From assembly GCF_009727055.1 (NCBI RefSeq), contig NC_052360.1, forward strand, positions 65,885,065 through 65,949,064: DNA of 64,000 nt. The letters are read 5' to 3'. The notes below the pieces were generated by a model that saw only the letters and a list, made by a program, of their open reading frames with translations, searched no databases and had not been told where the DNA came from. Shown here in pieces: positions 23,700 to 36,000 of the stretch. How positions within the stretch are numbered: the stretch's first letter is position 1; each line of letters begins with the position of its first letter. This DNA comes from Benincasa hispida (taxonomy: Eukaryota > Streptophyta > Magnoliopsida > Cucurbitales > Cucurbitaceae). The translations under genes were made by a program, and so were the position numbers.

Positions 23700-24240
23700 T
23701 ACAAACAATATAATATGAAATCAAATTCAAACAATAAAAAGCATAAAAACATTATCATTAATAGAAACGTATTAGTAATAGCCACTATTTGGCTATCATT
23801 GATAGAAATGTACCAGTGATATCAATGAATAGTTCATTCTCAAATTGAAAGTTATAACTAATAGCAACATCATTAATAACAACTATCAATGATAGTAACT
23901 GATAGCAATTTCTCGAATTGAAAGCTATCATTGATAGCAACTATCAGTGTTATTCACCGATAGTAGCACCACTGATAGCAGCTATTAGTCATAGCAACTG
24001 ATAGCACATTTCTTAAATTGAAAGTTATCACTGATTGCAGTTATCAGTGATAGCAACTAATAACACACTTCTCAAATTGAAAGTTATCTCCGATAGTAGC
24101 TATCAATAGCAACTGATAGCACACTTCTCAAATAAAAAAGTAATACTGCTAGCAGTTATCGGTGATAGTCACTGATAGCACACTTCTCAAATTGAAAACT
24201 ATAACTGATAGCAGCTATCAGTGATAACTTTCAACTTGAG
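23700..24240. repeat. Diverged minisatellite with ~58-60-bp units
   Basis: Units follow the pattern 'aattgaaagttatcactgatagcag', 'ttatcagtgatagcaactgatagc', 'acacttctca'. Clear unit starts lie at about 24013, 24073, 24132 and 24189; earlier units (23841, 23914) are longer and more diverged. Each unit holds small inverted repeats (gatagcagctatc). Related wording occurs at 24990-25080 and 50400-50450. Non-coding. Confidence 0.8.
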
Positions 24241-24856
24241 AAAACTGGAAAGCAACACGCAAAATAGTGGTTGGGCATGAGTTTTTTTTGTCTTTTACCA
24301 TTTTTTATTCTATATATGCAATTATTTTATCTTTGTAATACGTATTCTATTATTTTGGATTTAAATTCCATTTATACAACTAATCTTTATTAAAATTCAA
24401 ATGTTCATAGTAGATCAACAATAATTAACATGTATTTAAATCACTATATTTCTTATTTGTTGTATAAAGAGAATTGAAATTCAAATATGGCATAAGAAGC
24501 TAAGCTTATGGAAACTTAAGTTAGGAATTTAGGGAACTATTTGTCGGATATAAATATTTTTGGTGGTGTTATACAAATATTAAAATATAATGATAATATA
24601 TAGTTGGATTTGGTGAAAAATCACTTCATTAAATAAAATGTAACAACATTAGGCGACCGCGTTCCTTCCAACCAACCACATGCATCATGCATATGCTTCA
24701 AATCCAAACTAAGATTTTATTTATTTATTTATTCTATTGAAGTACAATCCAAAATAAAATTTTATTTTATTTTTGTTCCTTAATTTAGTTTATATACGTT
24801 TTTTTAAAATGGTTTCAAATTTATAAGACAGTTTCAATCTAAATTTATATTCCCCC

Positions 24857-24871
24857 NNNNNNNNNNNNNNN
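24857..24871. other. Assembly gap, 15 Ns
   Basis: Fifteen undetermined bases between 'tattccccc' and 'caataaagg'. The true length of missing sequence is unknown. Confidence 0.99.
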
Positions 24872-25360
24872 CAATAAAGGTGGCTGAATGTATAACTAAA
24901 AAAGAAATTTGAAGTAATTGATATTAAACTATTTTTAAATATAGAAAAATGAGTTAATTTATTTACAAATATAATAAAATATTATTATCTATCACTGATA
25001 AATACTAACAGATATCTACTAGTGTTTATCATTAACATTGATTAACATTGATAGATGCATATTACTAATGATACTGACATTTTGTTATATTTATAAATAT
25101 TTTTAATAGTTTCGTCATTAAAATAATTACCTTATTCTTTTCGAGTAAGATAAAATTATCTCATCTTCGAGAAAAGTAAAGAAGGTAGCCTCCTGAATTT
25201 TTGGTAGCAACATTCTTATTTCATAATTAAATGTCTTAGCTAATAATATAGATTTAAATATTTTAACATTTTGGGATTATCTAAATTGAGTCATTTTTTT
25301 TTAGTTTGCTACTAAAGATAAGTGATTTTGGTTTTTAGGATGATTTTTGTGTTTATAAAG
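24872..25360. other. AT-rich intergenic DNA
   Basis: No gene seen. Contains a short block of the 'tatcactgataaa...tttatcatt' repeat wording at 24990-25080. Confidence 0.5.
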
Positions 25361-25365
25361 CTACC

Positions 25366-28300
25366 TATTGGGATGTATGTCCTAAAGTTTTATAGTTAAT
25401 AAGTTATTTAAAATAATATTTGATTATTTTATATATGTAATTATCCATTAAAGAAAGATCCAAGGTTATTTTATAAAACTGTGGATCATGTTCGAGTCAT
25501 AACTGAAATGGTCTATAGTACATGAATAAGGTTGAGTGTCTTATCCTGGTGATACTATGGATACGACCCACTTTGTAATTATTACAAAAATAGTAAAATA
25601 TTACAAACGTTTTGATATTAATCGCTCATGTAGAGATATTAGAGTGGGGGTATCATATTCAAACAGTTTGTAAAAGACCAGACCGTAAAATGATTGATCT
25701 CTCTTTATAACATCGTTAACTGAAGGAATTAATATTTCATAGGATGACCATAAGTACCTCAACCTCAATTCTGAGTGAGTTATGAACTCCTGACTATGAA
25801 GACAATCCTTTGATTTGTATGGGTGAGAGTGGCCTGACTCGCTGACTCAATAAGCCTACCATTTTGGGAATTTATCCGAGTAAGGAGCTAGGAACAAGAC
25901 TACACAAAATAGAATTCACTTCTTCCCGTCTTTAAGGTAAGTAGATGAATTACTCCCTTAAGTGCTAACTCCGGGTCTTGAATAATGGGGGCCCTCCCTC
26001 TCATTGGCCCGAGAGACTTTTGGTTATGGTAGGTGAAAGAGTTAGCTACACGCATGTAAAAGCAATTTGAATGATAAGCACTCTAACTACATTAATTTTA
26101 GGATTCAAGCATGCATGTTTATATCATGAAATAGGGTTTTAGAAAGCAACCTTGGAAGAACTCCAAATTGATGCAATCCTCATCTTAATTCAGATCACGA
26201 ACGCTTTGTGGACTACTGCTAGAATCTTCTCTACTATTTTTCAACCTTAAAATGGATGATGGGATCCAAATTGAGATGAGATCGAAGGGAACTTTGAGAG
26301 TTGTTGTGGTTTGGTGTAAAGAACAAAAGAGAGGACAATTCTATTTTATTCTCCAAATTGCATGAAGAATTTTCCAGTAAATAGTTCTTCTATTTAAAGA
26401 TGTTCATGCAATCAAATTGCATAAAATGTTAACACCAAATCAATTTTAATTTAGTGGAAAATGTGGTGTTTAGGTTAGAGGAAATTTTGGGAATTTTCCA
26501 CTAAATTTAATTGATTTAAAAAAAACCAATTTATATAAGAAATTTTAATTTTAAATAGAATTAATTTAAAATAAAACAACTTAATTAATAATTTAATATT
26601 TAATATTAAATTAATAATAAACACCAATTCCGAACATGAATATTATTCATGTGAAATATTTAAATAAATATTTAAAACTCTCCAATTTGTTTAATTCAAT
26701 AATTAAATGCTTTAATTATATCACATATAATTTGCTCCCTTAATCTAAATTTGAACATTTCAAATTCTCTCATCACACTGTCCTAAGGTTTAGTTTGATA
26801 TGAGCTAGTAGGGAACTTAAGGACCTACAGATCATGAGCTTCAACAATCTGAGATTAATAAGCTAAACTCTTTAACCTAATTAACCAATATTCACTAACT
26901 ACCGGGACACTTCAGTAAAGTCCAGTAGTTGCACTCTCCTCACTGTAGATATATTTCTATCCACTTGATTTAACCATGATTAGTAAGCCGAGATCATTCA
27001 CAGGTTGTTCGTAATTACAACTGGGTCAAAATTACCATTTTACCCCTGTAATTACATCTTGCTCCTTAAATCCCACTAATCTTCTAATGAACAATTGGTT
27101 TGTGGTCCAACCACCAAACTGGGTTCCTCTCGAGCTGATGATAGGGTGGGGCCCCTTTTTCAAGACCCAAAGTTAGCACTTTAGAGAACAACCTATCTAC
27201 TAACCTTAGAATCAGGTAAGAGTGAGTTCCATCTTATAGTAATATGTCCCCAGCTATCTACCCAATCTTACCCCTAAAATTGAAGGCTTATTGAGTCGGG
27301 GATGTTGAGCCACTCTCACCCATACAGATTAAAGGATAATCCCGAATAAAAGGAGTTCATAGTTAGCTTAGGATTAAGTTCGAGTTACCTAGGTCATCAA
27401 ATAGAAATAGTCAGTCTTATTGGTGTTATAAAGTAAAAGTGACTATTTCGTGGTCCGGTTTTATGCAAACCCATTGCATAGGACATCCCCACTCACATGT
27501 CTCTACGTGACCGATTCAGGATCATATCATTTGTATCAAATACAAAGTGGGTCGCATCCATAGTATCCCTAGGTTAAGGTACCCAACCTTATCCTTATAC
27601 TATAAATCATTTTGACTATTACTCGAACTTGATCCACTTTTATGTCTCCACATAAAGTTCAAATATTCATGCTATAACCAGAGGTTCTTAGCTTATTGGA
27701 TTTAGGATTTAAAAAGGTGTAATTCACATATTCAATAACATTTTTACTGAATAACCTCAATAACAATTTTATTGTCAAATAGAATATGTTTAATGTTTAC
27801 AAACCACAGGTTTTAGGACATACAACCTAACAGTAGGACCATAAACAGGTTGTTCATCAGAGGATTAGTGGGACTTAAGGAGTTAGATGTAATTACAAGA
27901 ATAAAACGGTAATTTAACCCAACTGTAATTACAAACAGTTAGTGAAGGATCAACTTACTGTTGATTGGTTATATCCATGGACATAGAAATATATCTACAT
28001 TGCGAAGAATGTAGTTGTGAGTATTTATTGGAGTGACCTGCAATTAATGAATGTTGATTAATTTAATTAAAAAGTTTAATTAATTAATCTAGTTTAATTA
28101 GAGTCTCTAATCTATAGATCCATTAGGTCCTATTGCTAGCTCACTAAAGGTAAAACAAAAATCATCTAATTTTGGATTAATTTGAATTGTTCAAATTATA
28201 TGAGGAAATTAATTGTATGAGATACGACTATTATAATATGTATAAATACATTATGATATAAAGTTAATTTTGAATAATATCTAAAATTGTACTTTATTAA

Positions 28301-29156
28301 ATGAGAGAATAATAATTTGAATAAGATTCAAAGATTAAATAATATGAATGATATTCATATTTTAATTATAGGTTAAATTTAATATACATGAGATGCATAT
28401 TAAAACTATATGTTAAATTTAATATGAATAAGATTCATATTAAAATTATAAGTTATATGAGAGAAATAAATATTTGAATAAGATTCAAATATTATTTATA
28501 TGAACGAATTTCATATAAACCTAAAGGTTAAAATTAATATGGAGATTCATATTAAAATTATAAATTATGTGTGAGAATATTGTTTGAATATGATTCAATT
28601 GAAATTAAATATATGATATTTACTTAATTAATATTTATTTAATTATATGTATAAATTTGATTTAATATATATATTAAATGAGAATGACTCGTGAGGGAAA
28701 TTGTAACTCCTCCTCCAACAAATTCTTTCACTCTCACTTTAAGAAAATCGGGGTAGAGATTTGTTGAAGAAGCTCTCTACATTTTTCTCTTTAACACATC
28801 AAAGAATTCTCTCTCAAAGTTTTTATAGAAAAGTTCTCCGTAAAAACTTTCCCATTCCAAAAGCGAGATCTCACCATCTCGATTCTTGTTGGAGAATAGT
28901 ACAGTTTCCAACTGGTGGTGTCCATTGTTTATGGTTGTTCGTGTTTTTGGACGTAGCTTTGAGTTTGAGGAAGAATTTCATAGTACAAAGTGTTCGTGAC
29001 GTGGAGAGGATTTCAAGTTTTCAAGGGTAAGTTTTTCTTTCCCTAATACTTATCATATACATGTTCTATGTATTTTCTTTGTTTTTCAAGTTTTCCAAAA
29101 CGAATTTCATTGGCACATGCTTTCCCGCGCTTCTACTGAGGAATTCGATTCGTTCA
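25366..29156 (+). mobile_element. Solo LTR (copy C), split by a nested solo LTR; TSD CTACC
   Basis: The element occupies 25366-26033 and 27838-29156 (1987 bp of its own sequence once one copy of the inner target duplication is discounted). It is flanked by 5-bp duplications CTACC at 25361-25365 and 29157-29161. Its start reads TATTGGGATGTATGTCC, so the expected TG has decayed to TA; its end is GATTCGTTCA. Across the break the order of landmarks matches copies A and B ('gggtcttgaa', then 'ggaccataaacaggttgttcatcagaggattagtggg' given by position 27837-27873). No internal retroelement domain remains. The reading frame at 28761-29030 lies inside the LTR and is not called as a gene. Confidence 0.88.
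26034..27832 (-). mobile_element. Nested solo LTR (copy B), 1799 bp, TSD GTAGG
   Basis: It begins TGAAAGAG (26034) and ends CCTAACA (27832) on the plus strand, with identical GTAGG duplications at 26029-26033 and 27833-27837. In LTR orientation it starts TGTTAGGTTGTATGTCC and so is inverted relative to its host copy C. Because it interrupts copy C it inserted later. Being the same family in opposite orientation, its 27.2-27.8 kb part and 25.4-26.0 kb of the host form a large inverted repeat. Solo structure, no coding. Confidence 0.9.
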
Positions 29157-29161
29157 CTACC

Positions 29162-29700
29162 ATGTGTGTCTTCACCAAGTTGTAAGTCAAGTCATGTGGT
29201 TTGTTATTTTTTTTTTCTTAATTGTTCGAATTGGCGTTGGGCTTTTGTTACAAGGATTAAGAGGTAGTTTGTACCTGGGATGTCTTTTTTTCCTAAGTGT
29301 ATGAAGTGTTTGGTTGTTTTGTTGTCTTGTCTTTTAATTTTTCAACTTGTAATTTGTTTGTGCCTTCACTTAAGGTGGTGAAATTCAATTAACTTTTGAA
29401 GGGGGAAAAAATCTTAGTGCCAAGTTTAATGTAATTATGATGTTTCATTTGTTTAATTGTATGCTTACATTTATATATGGTTGCATTATTGATATATACT
29501 TTTGAAGTTGCATCTCACGTTATTTTAAAAATCATGTCTCTTCATAATCATACTATTCTCACACAAAACTTGCTTAGGCCTAATTATAAGTTGATGCCAT
29601 CAACCAATTTCTACATCTACTAATGAAAAATACACAAGTGAAAACAATAAATGCAGATGGTAGATTGTATTCAAACTTTTTTTTTTTTTTTTTATTAACC
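29162..29700. other. Intergenic, no gene seen
   Basis: T-rich and A-rich sequence downstream of solo LTR copy C. The 68-codon frame at 29061-29267 overlaps the LTR end and has no recognisable domain. Confidence 0.5.
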
Positions 29701-29703
29701 AAC

Positions 29704-29815
29704 AAGAGCTTAGCTTAATTGGCACAATGTTTATACTATCGATCTCAAGATTTGAGGTTTGATTCTCCCACCTCACACTTTAATTATAATACCTTTAAAA
29801 AATAACTTTTTTTAA
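29704..29815 (+). mobile_element. tRNA-derived SINE
   Basis: Box A TAGCTTAATTGG (29711-29722) and box B AGGTTTGATTCT (about 29755-29766) form an RNA polymerase III internal promoter. They are followed by 'cccacctcacactttaattataataccttt' (29767-29796) and A/T-rich tail sequence. It is the best preserved of at least four related copies (13226, 15285, 57003). It is not a functional tRNA: no acceptor stem pairs. Confidence 0.7.
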
Positions 29816-30496
29816 AAAAAAATTAAAAAAAAAAAACAATAGTAACTAAATAAGAAAAATACTCAAAGGATTATAGCATATATTTGAATTTGTTTTCATA
29901 TAAATGTAAACAAAAACATTATAAATATGGGGTGAAAATACAAACTTTTTATTAGAGATGTCAAGCTTTTCCAAAGATCCACTCAATTAAGGATGGTGCA
30001 TACTTTTTCCTCAATTTTAATTAAGTACAACGCATTGAACATTATCATTGCTTTGAAGAGTGCATAAGAGGACGGAGAAGGCTTCACCAATCTTACCAAT
30101 ACCCTATTAAGGATATATCATATTAGAAAGACGATGGAGATAGACTTCACAATTTTTATAATATATAAGTGTTACTTCTCTCTTCGTCAATTGATTTTGA
30201 GATATACCACATGTTTATTTAATAGATAAAACTCATATAACTAATATAAGATTATACTAATGTCTTAGCCAATCGAGTTATGTTTGAAACTAAGTTTATG
30301 GTAACAATTTTCATGATAGAAAAGTTCCTTATTTGCAAATTTGAGCATTATTTAAATCATTCTTAAACTTCTAAAAGTTGTATTTATTTTTCTTTTAATA
30401 CATTAAAAAGTTTCTAATAATTCCCCAATCGTCTTTTGGTACGTGATTTAGGTTGTATGTATTTGTTGTTGAATGGGTTTCAATCAATATTAGAAA
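29816..30496. other. AT-rich intergenic DNA
   Basis: No supported gene or structural repeat. Some phrases ('gtcttagccaatcgagttatgtttg') resemble eroded repeat sequence. Confidence 0.45.
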
Positions 30497-31060
30497 GACC
30501 TTTTTTAGTTCCCAAATTTTGAAGAATATATGTGTTTGGTCCCTATATTTTCAAAACATATCTTTTTAATTCATGAATTGTTTTAAATATGTATATTTAG
30601 TTCATAATTTTTAAAATCTTCTTTTTTAGTCTCTCAATTTTTAAAAATAGATTTAAAAAGTTTGCAGTAATATTTTATTACAACTTATTTTTGTTATTCA
30701 AAATGTCATATAATTAGTACTTTAGGAACCCTTAAGGGGCCTTTTTAAATATAAAATATATTTAAAGATATTTATATTTTATAACAAAAAGTTTCAAAAG
30801 AAAAAAAAATACTTTTGAAATTTTTTGCTATAAAATGTAAATATTTTTTAGATTTTTTTATTTATAAAAATTTCCCACCCTTCCTTTTTGCTTTAAACCT
30901 ATTCTTAATAACTTAGGACTAAAAAGTTACAATTTGAGAACTCAAAGATTAAATGCACCCATTCTAAAAGTTTTGGGACTAAAAAAAATATGTTTTGAAA
31001 ACTCAAGGACCAAACGTACTTATTCTTCAAAACTCGAGAACAAAGTAATTTTTTTAAGAA
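30497..31060. mobile_element. Inverted-repeat element, about 560 bp, ~130-bp arms
   Basis: The left arm 'tttttagttcccaaattttgaagaata...tttggtccctatattttcaaaacatat' pairs with the right arm 'atatgttttgaaaactcaaggaccaaacg...tattcttcaaaactcgagaac' in inverse orientation. Both carry spaced 'ggactaaa/tttagtcc' blocks. The same block type forms the element in MTR4 intron 11 (35199-35862). Non-coding; ends approximate. Confidence 0.65.
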
Positions 31061-33060
31061 CATTTGTTTATGAAAGCTATTTTTTTAATCCAAATAATAT
31101 TTTTTTTGAAAAAAAAATACACTTCTGATGCTTTCTATGACACGCAAGTAGAGAAGGGGTACACAAATATGAATTGAGGCTACTTCCGAATGAGAAGAGA
31201 CCCTCAGCCTTTGTAGGCATGGTTCATAGTAAGTTCAAAAGAATTTATAAATTACTATATATCTATATCAGCAATGTGTATCATTCTTTTCAATAGTTCT
31301 AGCTTGGAGCAATCCTATTTGAGATATCCTGTTGAGAATTTTCTTTGAAAATGTGAGAGTGAATACAAAGTATGCTAAAAAAAATTGTATTGATCTGTGA
31401 GGACAATCTCCACTCTCACTATTCGTCTAAGAGAAATTGGTAATGTGACTATGTTGCAAGTGATGTAGGGAGTTGTCAGATTCGTCAAGAGTCAAATCTA
31501 GATTATGAATCTTAGACATGTGGGAGTGGGCGTTACAATGGTATCAAAGTGGAACTTTTGCTAGTGTAATGTGGTTTAAAGGCAAACCAAGGAGGAAGCC
31601 AATAGGCATGTGATACTTGAGTAGATAAATACATTAACAAACCAATATCACATCTAAATGAGAGAATAAAGGTAAAGTATGTTGAATATGAAATTATGTT
31701 GGATGGTATGAACTGCCTTCACTCTTGTCTCCCATTAGTCGTTCAAGACTACTAAGTAGCATGACTAGGGTGTAGAGATGCAAGGAAAGAATGTGTATAT
31801 TTTAGGAAAATTGTATTGGGTGGCAAATTAAGTTTAGTATTTAGCAATTATGACTTTCACTTTTCAAACTTTGTAAATATGGAAAATATGCAATCCCTAA
31901 ATAGTTTATTGGTTAAACAATTATGAATTTCTAATTATTTTTTATTACATAAATCCCTAAACAATTAATTGGTAGAGAGAGAAAGAAAGAAGAAGATAAA
32001 AGTAGCCACTGATGGTCAGTGACTAAATGTGCGATGGTTGATAGAGGTAAGCGGCGGAGAGATGAAGTAGTGATTGGCGACAAATGGTGTGAGATTGGTG
32101 AAAGAGAGATGTTGGGGGAAAGAAAGAAAGAGAGAGAAGAGAAAACCGACAACTGACAACCGATGATCGATGACCGGACATGCAGCAATCGACAGAGATA
32201 AGCGACGGAGAGGGGGAGCAGTGGCCAACGAAAGATCGTGTGGAGTAATGCTGGTTATTTGAAGAGAGAGATGTTAGGGGAGGGGGAGGGATTTGTTGCT
32301 TTCGAAGAAGTTCAAGGTTTTTTTTTTAAAAAAAAAAATAGGTGTACTAAGAGATATCAAGTATATCAAAGGCATCAAATATATCAGGTGTATCGATTGT
32401 CTCGAATGTATCCGATATATTAAATGTATCAAGTGGGTCAAGTGTATCTATATATTTTTTACATTTTTTGTTTTAAATCATGGAGTAGACTTGTTTTTTA
32501 CTACAGACCTAATATTAAGAATTTATTTTGCACAATTTTGCAACAAACCCGACATATATATACACACACACAGTCGCACATATTTCCTGCTTGAAGAAGG
32601 TGACTCTTACCTTTCCAGAAGGTTGATGAAGACTAAACTGTTAATCAACGTCTGAGATAACTAAATTTATTACTTTTCTGAAGAAAAATCATGGGCTTGA
32701 AAATACTAATTTTAAATACAACATAACCTCTAATATTAAGAAAAGTAAAATTTATTTTGAAAAAAAAAAAAAAAAAAAAAAAAACCCTAAGTTTTTGGAA
32801 ACGTCTCCTAAGCATATCCTCTTCTAACTCCTAATAATTTGAGTAGAAACAAACGGAATAAATTTAGGTAAGTTGCCAAATTCATTTTCAATATGAAAAC
32901 ATGTAGCGGTACTACCAGAATGAAATTTCCATCATATAAAATGACATTAATATAAAGTTTTGGCAATGAAATAAATATAAGAAACTTTACAAAGAGCCGC
33001 ATATAATTATAAATAACCACTCGATGTTGTACAAAAAATAAAATTAAAAAGATATGGGAA
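31061..33060. other. Intergenic; LTR-like junction near 31540, A run, no gene
   Basis: At 31530-31550 'ggcgttaca' is followed by TGGTATCAAAGTGG, similar to a primer-binding site for initiator Met-tRNA just after an LTR end, so eroded LTR-type material is likely around 31.2-31.7 kb. From 31975 to 32235 a purine-rich, GC-richer patch (gagagaaagaaag, gcggagagatgaag) has no clear identity. A 25-nt A run lies at 32760-32784. Reading frames here lack recognisable domains. The last part (32785-33060) is the MTR4 3' flank. Confidence 0.45.
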
Positions 33061-33064
33061 ACTA

Positions 33065-36000
33065 CTACAAGTACAGAGAAGCAGCAAAGACAATATCCCT
33101 CTTGATTTTAGAAACAGCCTCTTCAAACTTGGTTTCAAGTTCAGTTTCACCAATGGACTTTGCTGCAAGTATAAGTTGTTGAAGAACTTCCTCCAGTCTT
33201 CTAATTGCTCTAATCAAGCTCCCCTCAAAAACCTGTGTTATTTCCATTATCTCATAGAATTTGGATCCTTTTGCCCAACCATATACAGCCTCCATAATAT
33301 CCGGTCTAAATGAATTCACAAAGCCTTCTACATCAATTTCGACCTGCAATTCGACATGCATCTATCATCAAGCATTCTCCTCTTAGTGTATGCAATCACT
33401 CACTAAACAGAACACTTGATATGAAAGAAACAAACTGTTTCCATTTTAATGGTTTTCCTAGAGAGCTTTTTTATATAAAGCACAAATCACTTCATTAAAA
33501 AGAGTATTTAAAAAATGGGGGTAACAAGAAACGCTCCCCACCTAAGAGTCAAAATGAGATTCAGTTATTCAAGAAGTTTTATTTATCTAAATTGGGAAAT
33601 GCAGTAAATCAACACCATCATATGGATCTATGTCTGCGTGTGTGTGTATAGTTCAAAGGGATGTGGGATGGTGGATTAATGCTTCAATCTAATGAAAAGT
33701 AATAGGTGCCTTATCCATTGATCTATCATGAAATAGATTAAAAATTCACAGTGAACAAAAGAACCAAAAACTCAATGTGACACTTCTTTAAACTCATTGC
33801 CAGCTGAGTTTAACAACATAAAGAGTAAACGAAAAGGATCGAGTAAATAAACTTTGGACAAATAAGAACTAGTGCTAACCTTGCATTCAAGCTGAACCTT
33901 AGCAACCCTTCGAGCTGTGTCTTGTAATTGAATGAAGAGCAGCTCAAGCTCTTCCCTAGGCTTAGCTGCATCCTGAAGTTTCTCTTGCCACACGAAACAA
34001 GATAGCAGAGCGACAACTTCCTCCACTTTTATGTCCTTGAAAACCCCATTGAACATCAGCTCTGAAAGGGTCAATTCATTTGCACTACTGATTTCACAAG
34101 CAACCTTGCCTTTGAGTTCCACGACATCATCACTTGTGATGTAACTGCAATGGGGGAAAAATTAATTACTTACTGTTAAGTCGATGCATCTACAATCAAC
34201 AACATTGCCATTCTGTCATGAAATCTAAATGATCAATTCAAACGGGCAACCAGACATTCTGAATCCATGGTACATGACAATGTATTATAGACAGAGAGTT
34301 CCTTTCACATAATACACTAGATTCTTAGGATATAAAACAACTCAGCAATTTGGAAGGTCGAAACCAAATATGAGATCACGTCATTAAGAATGGAGTCAGA
34401 CAACTATGTAAATCTCTACCTTTTTTTCATAAAAAAATGTGAGATTTCATTCTAAACAAATCATTTAGGAGTGTATCCTTGTTTAAAATAAAATAAACTA
34501 TTCAGAATTACCTAAGTAAACAATATAGCTTTCAACATTTACCATATACATCTAAAAAAAATTTTACAATCAACAATTTTATTGATAAAATGATGTATCC
34601 AGAAGGGGAGCTCCTACGCTAAGGAAGTAACAAAATGAATTAAGCTGCAGTAGATGAATTCTCTCATAGAAACAGATTATTTGGAATTAATTGAACAAAC
34701 TATGCCCAACTTTTTTAAATCGTCACTATAATAAATATTTACCTATTTGGTGACTTAAAAAAATCCAACCTAAAGAGTTGCTAGAGAAGAAAAACGATCA
34801 ATTACCCAAGCCTCCGCAATACTCGTTTCCTGGCCTTCAGTTCATCTTTGAAAGCCAATGCAGAAGAAGAACGCAATGTTTTCTTAATTGATCTAATTTT
34901 AGCTGTTAACTCTTGCTTTAAATGTAATGCTTTGAGCTTCTGCTCAACAAGTGTTGATTTTGCCACCTCATGCTTGTCAAAGAGGCTCTCCAAAGCCTCT
35001 GTTCTACGCACCGCCTTTCTGTATGAGCTACTTTGAATCTGAATATCAAATGAAGTTAAAATAAAATTAAAATCTAGAAAAAAAACATGGCAGAGGCAAA
35101 TAGATGCTAGGCTGAACTTCCATCCAGCAAATGCTCAAACTGAATCAGAGTTGGGTTTTTTTGGACGAATGAATTCAAGTATAGATCCGTTAAATCACAA
35201 TTTAGTCCTCAAACTTTCAAGTTCATATCAAAAAGATCCTTAACTTTAAAGAGTGCCTAATAAGTCTCCAAACTTTCAATTCTATATCTAATAGTTTTCT
35301 TAACTTTAAAAATGACTAATAAGCCCCTAAACTTATAATTTTGTGCCTAATAGGTCTTTGAAATTGTGAGAGTAATGATATAATATTAAATTTACCTTCA
35401 CCCATCAACTTAAGCTTTTGGGTCTGGTCAATCGGTGATTTAACATGGTATCAAAGCAAAAGGTTCTACATTCAAACCCTTGTAATGTCATTTTCTCTCC
35501 CAGTTAATATTGATTTTCACTTATTTGGTTTTCTACAAATTTCAAGCCCACAAGTGGGGAGTGTAGAAGTATTGATATAATATTAAATTTACATTCACCC
35601 ATCAACTTAAGCTTTCGGGTCAAATTAGTGATTTGATATGAATATTAAAATTTGAAAAAATCAACTTATCCATCAGGCTTGAAATTGAATTTAATGAGTA
35701 ATAGAACAAACTTACAATTTTGTGTAGAGTAGGTCCATTAAATGAAAGTTTAAGGACCCATTGGGCACATTGAAAATTCAAAGGACCTCAAAGGACTTAT
35801 TAGACACTTTTTAAAGTTCGTGGACTAAATAAACACAAACTTAAAAGTTTAAGGACTAAAGTCATAGATTTCGGTATACTGACCTAAATACCACCAAAGA
35901 TTACAAACATACATGAAACCCATAGACTTCGATCTAATAGAAAAAGAAACCTTCACATCAACCAAAAAAAAAGTGTATTAGCATAGAGTTACGTACTTTC

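Noticed and set aside
23700..24240. A CRISPR-like array
   Set aside because: Units are diverged along their whole length with no unique spacers, and the context is a plant genome.
28761..29267. Frames of 89 and 68 codons
   Set aside because: Both fall within or across the 3' end of solo LTR copy C; no similarity to a known protein is apparent.
29704..29815. A functional tRNA gene
   Set aside because: A and B boxes exist but acceptor and anticodon stems do not pair; related decayed copies point to a SINE.
31931..32655. Several 60-120-codon frames on both strands
   Set aside because: They follow purine-rich and (tatca)-type low-complexity DNA and disagree with each other; no domain.
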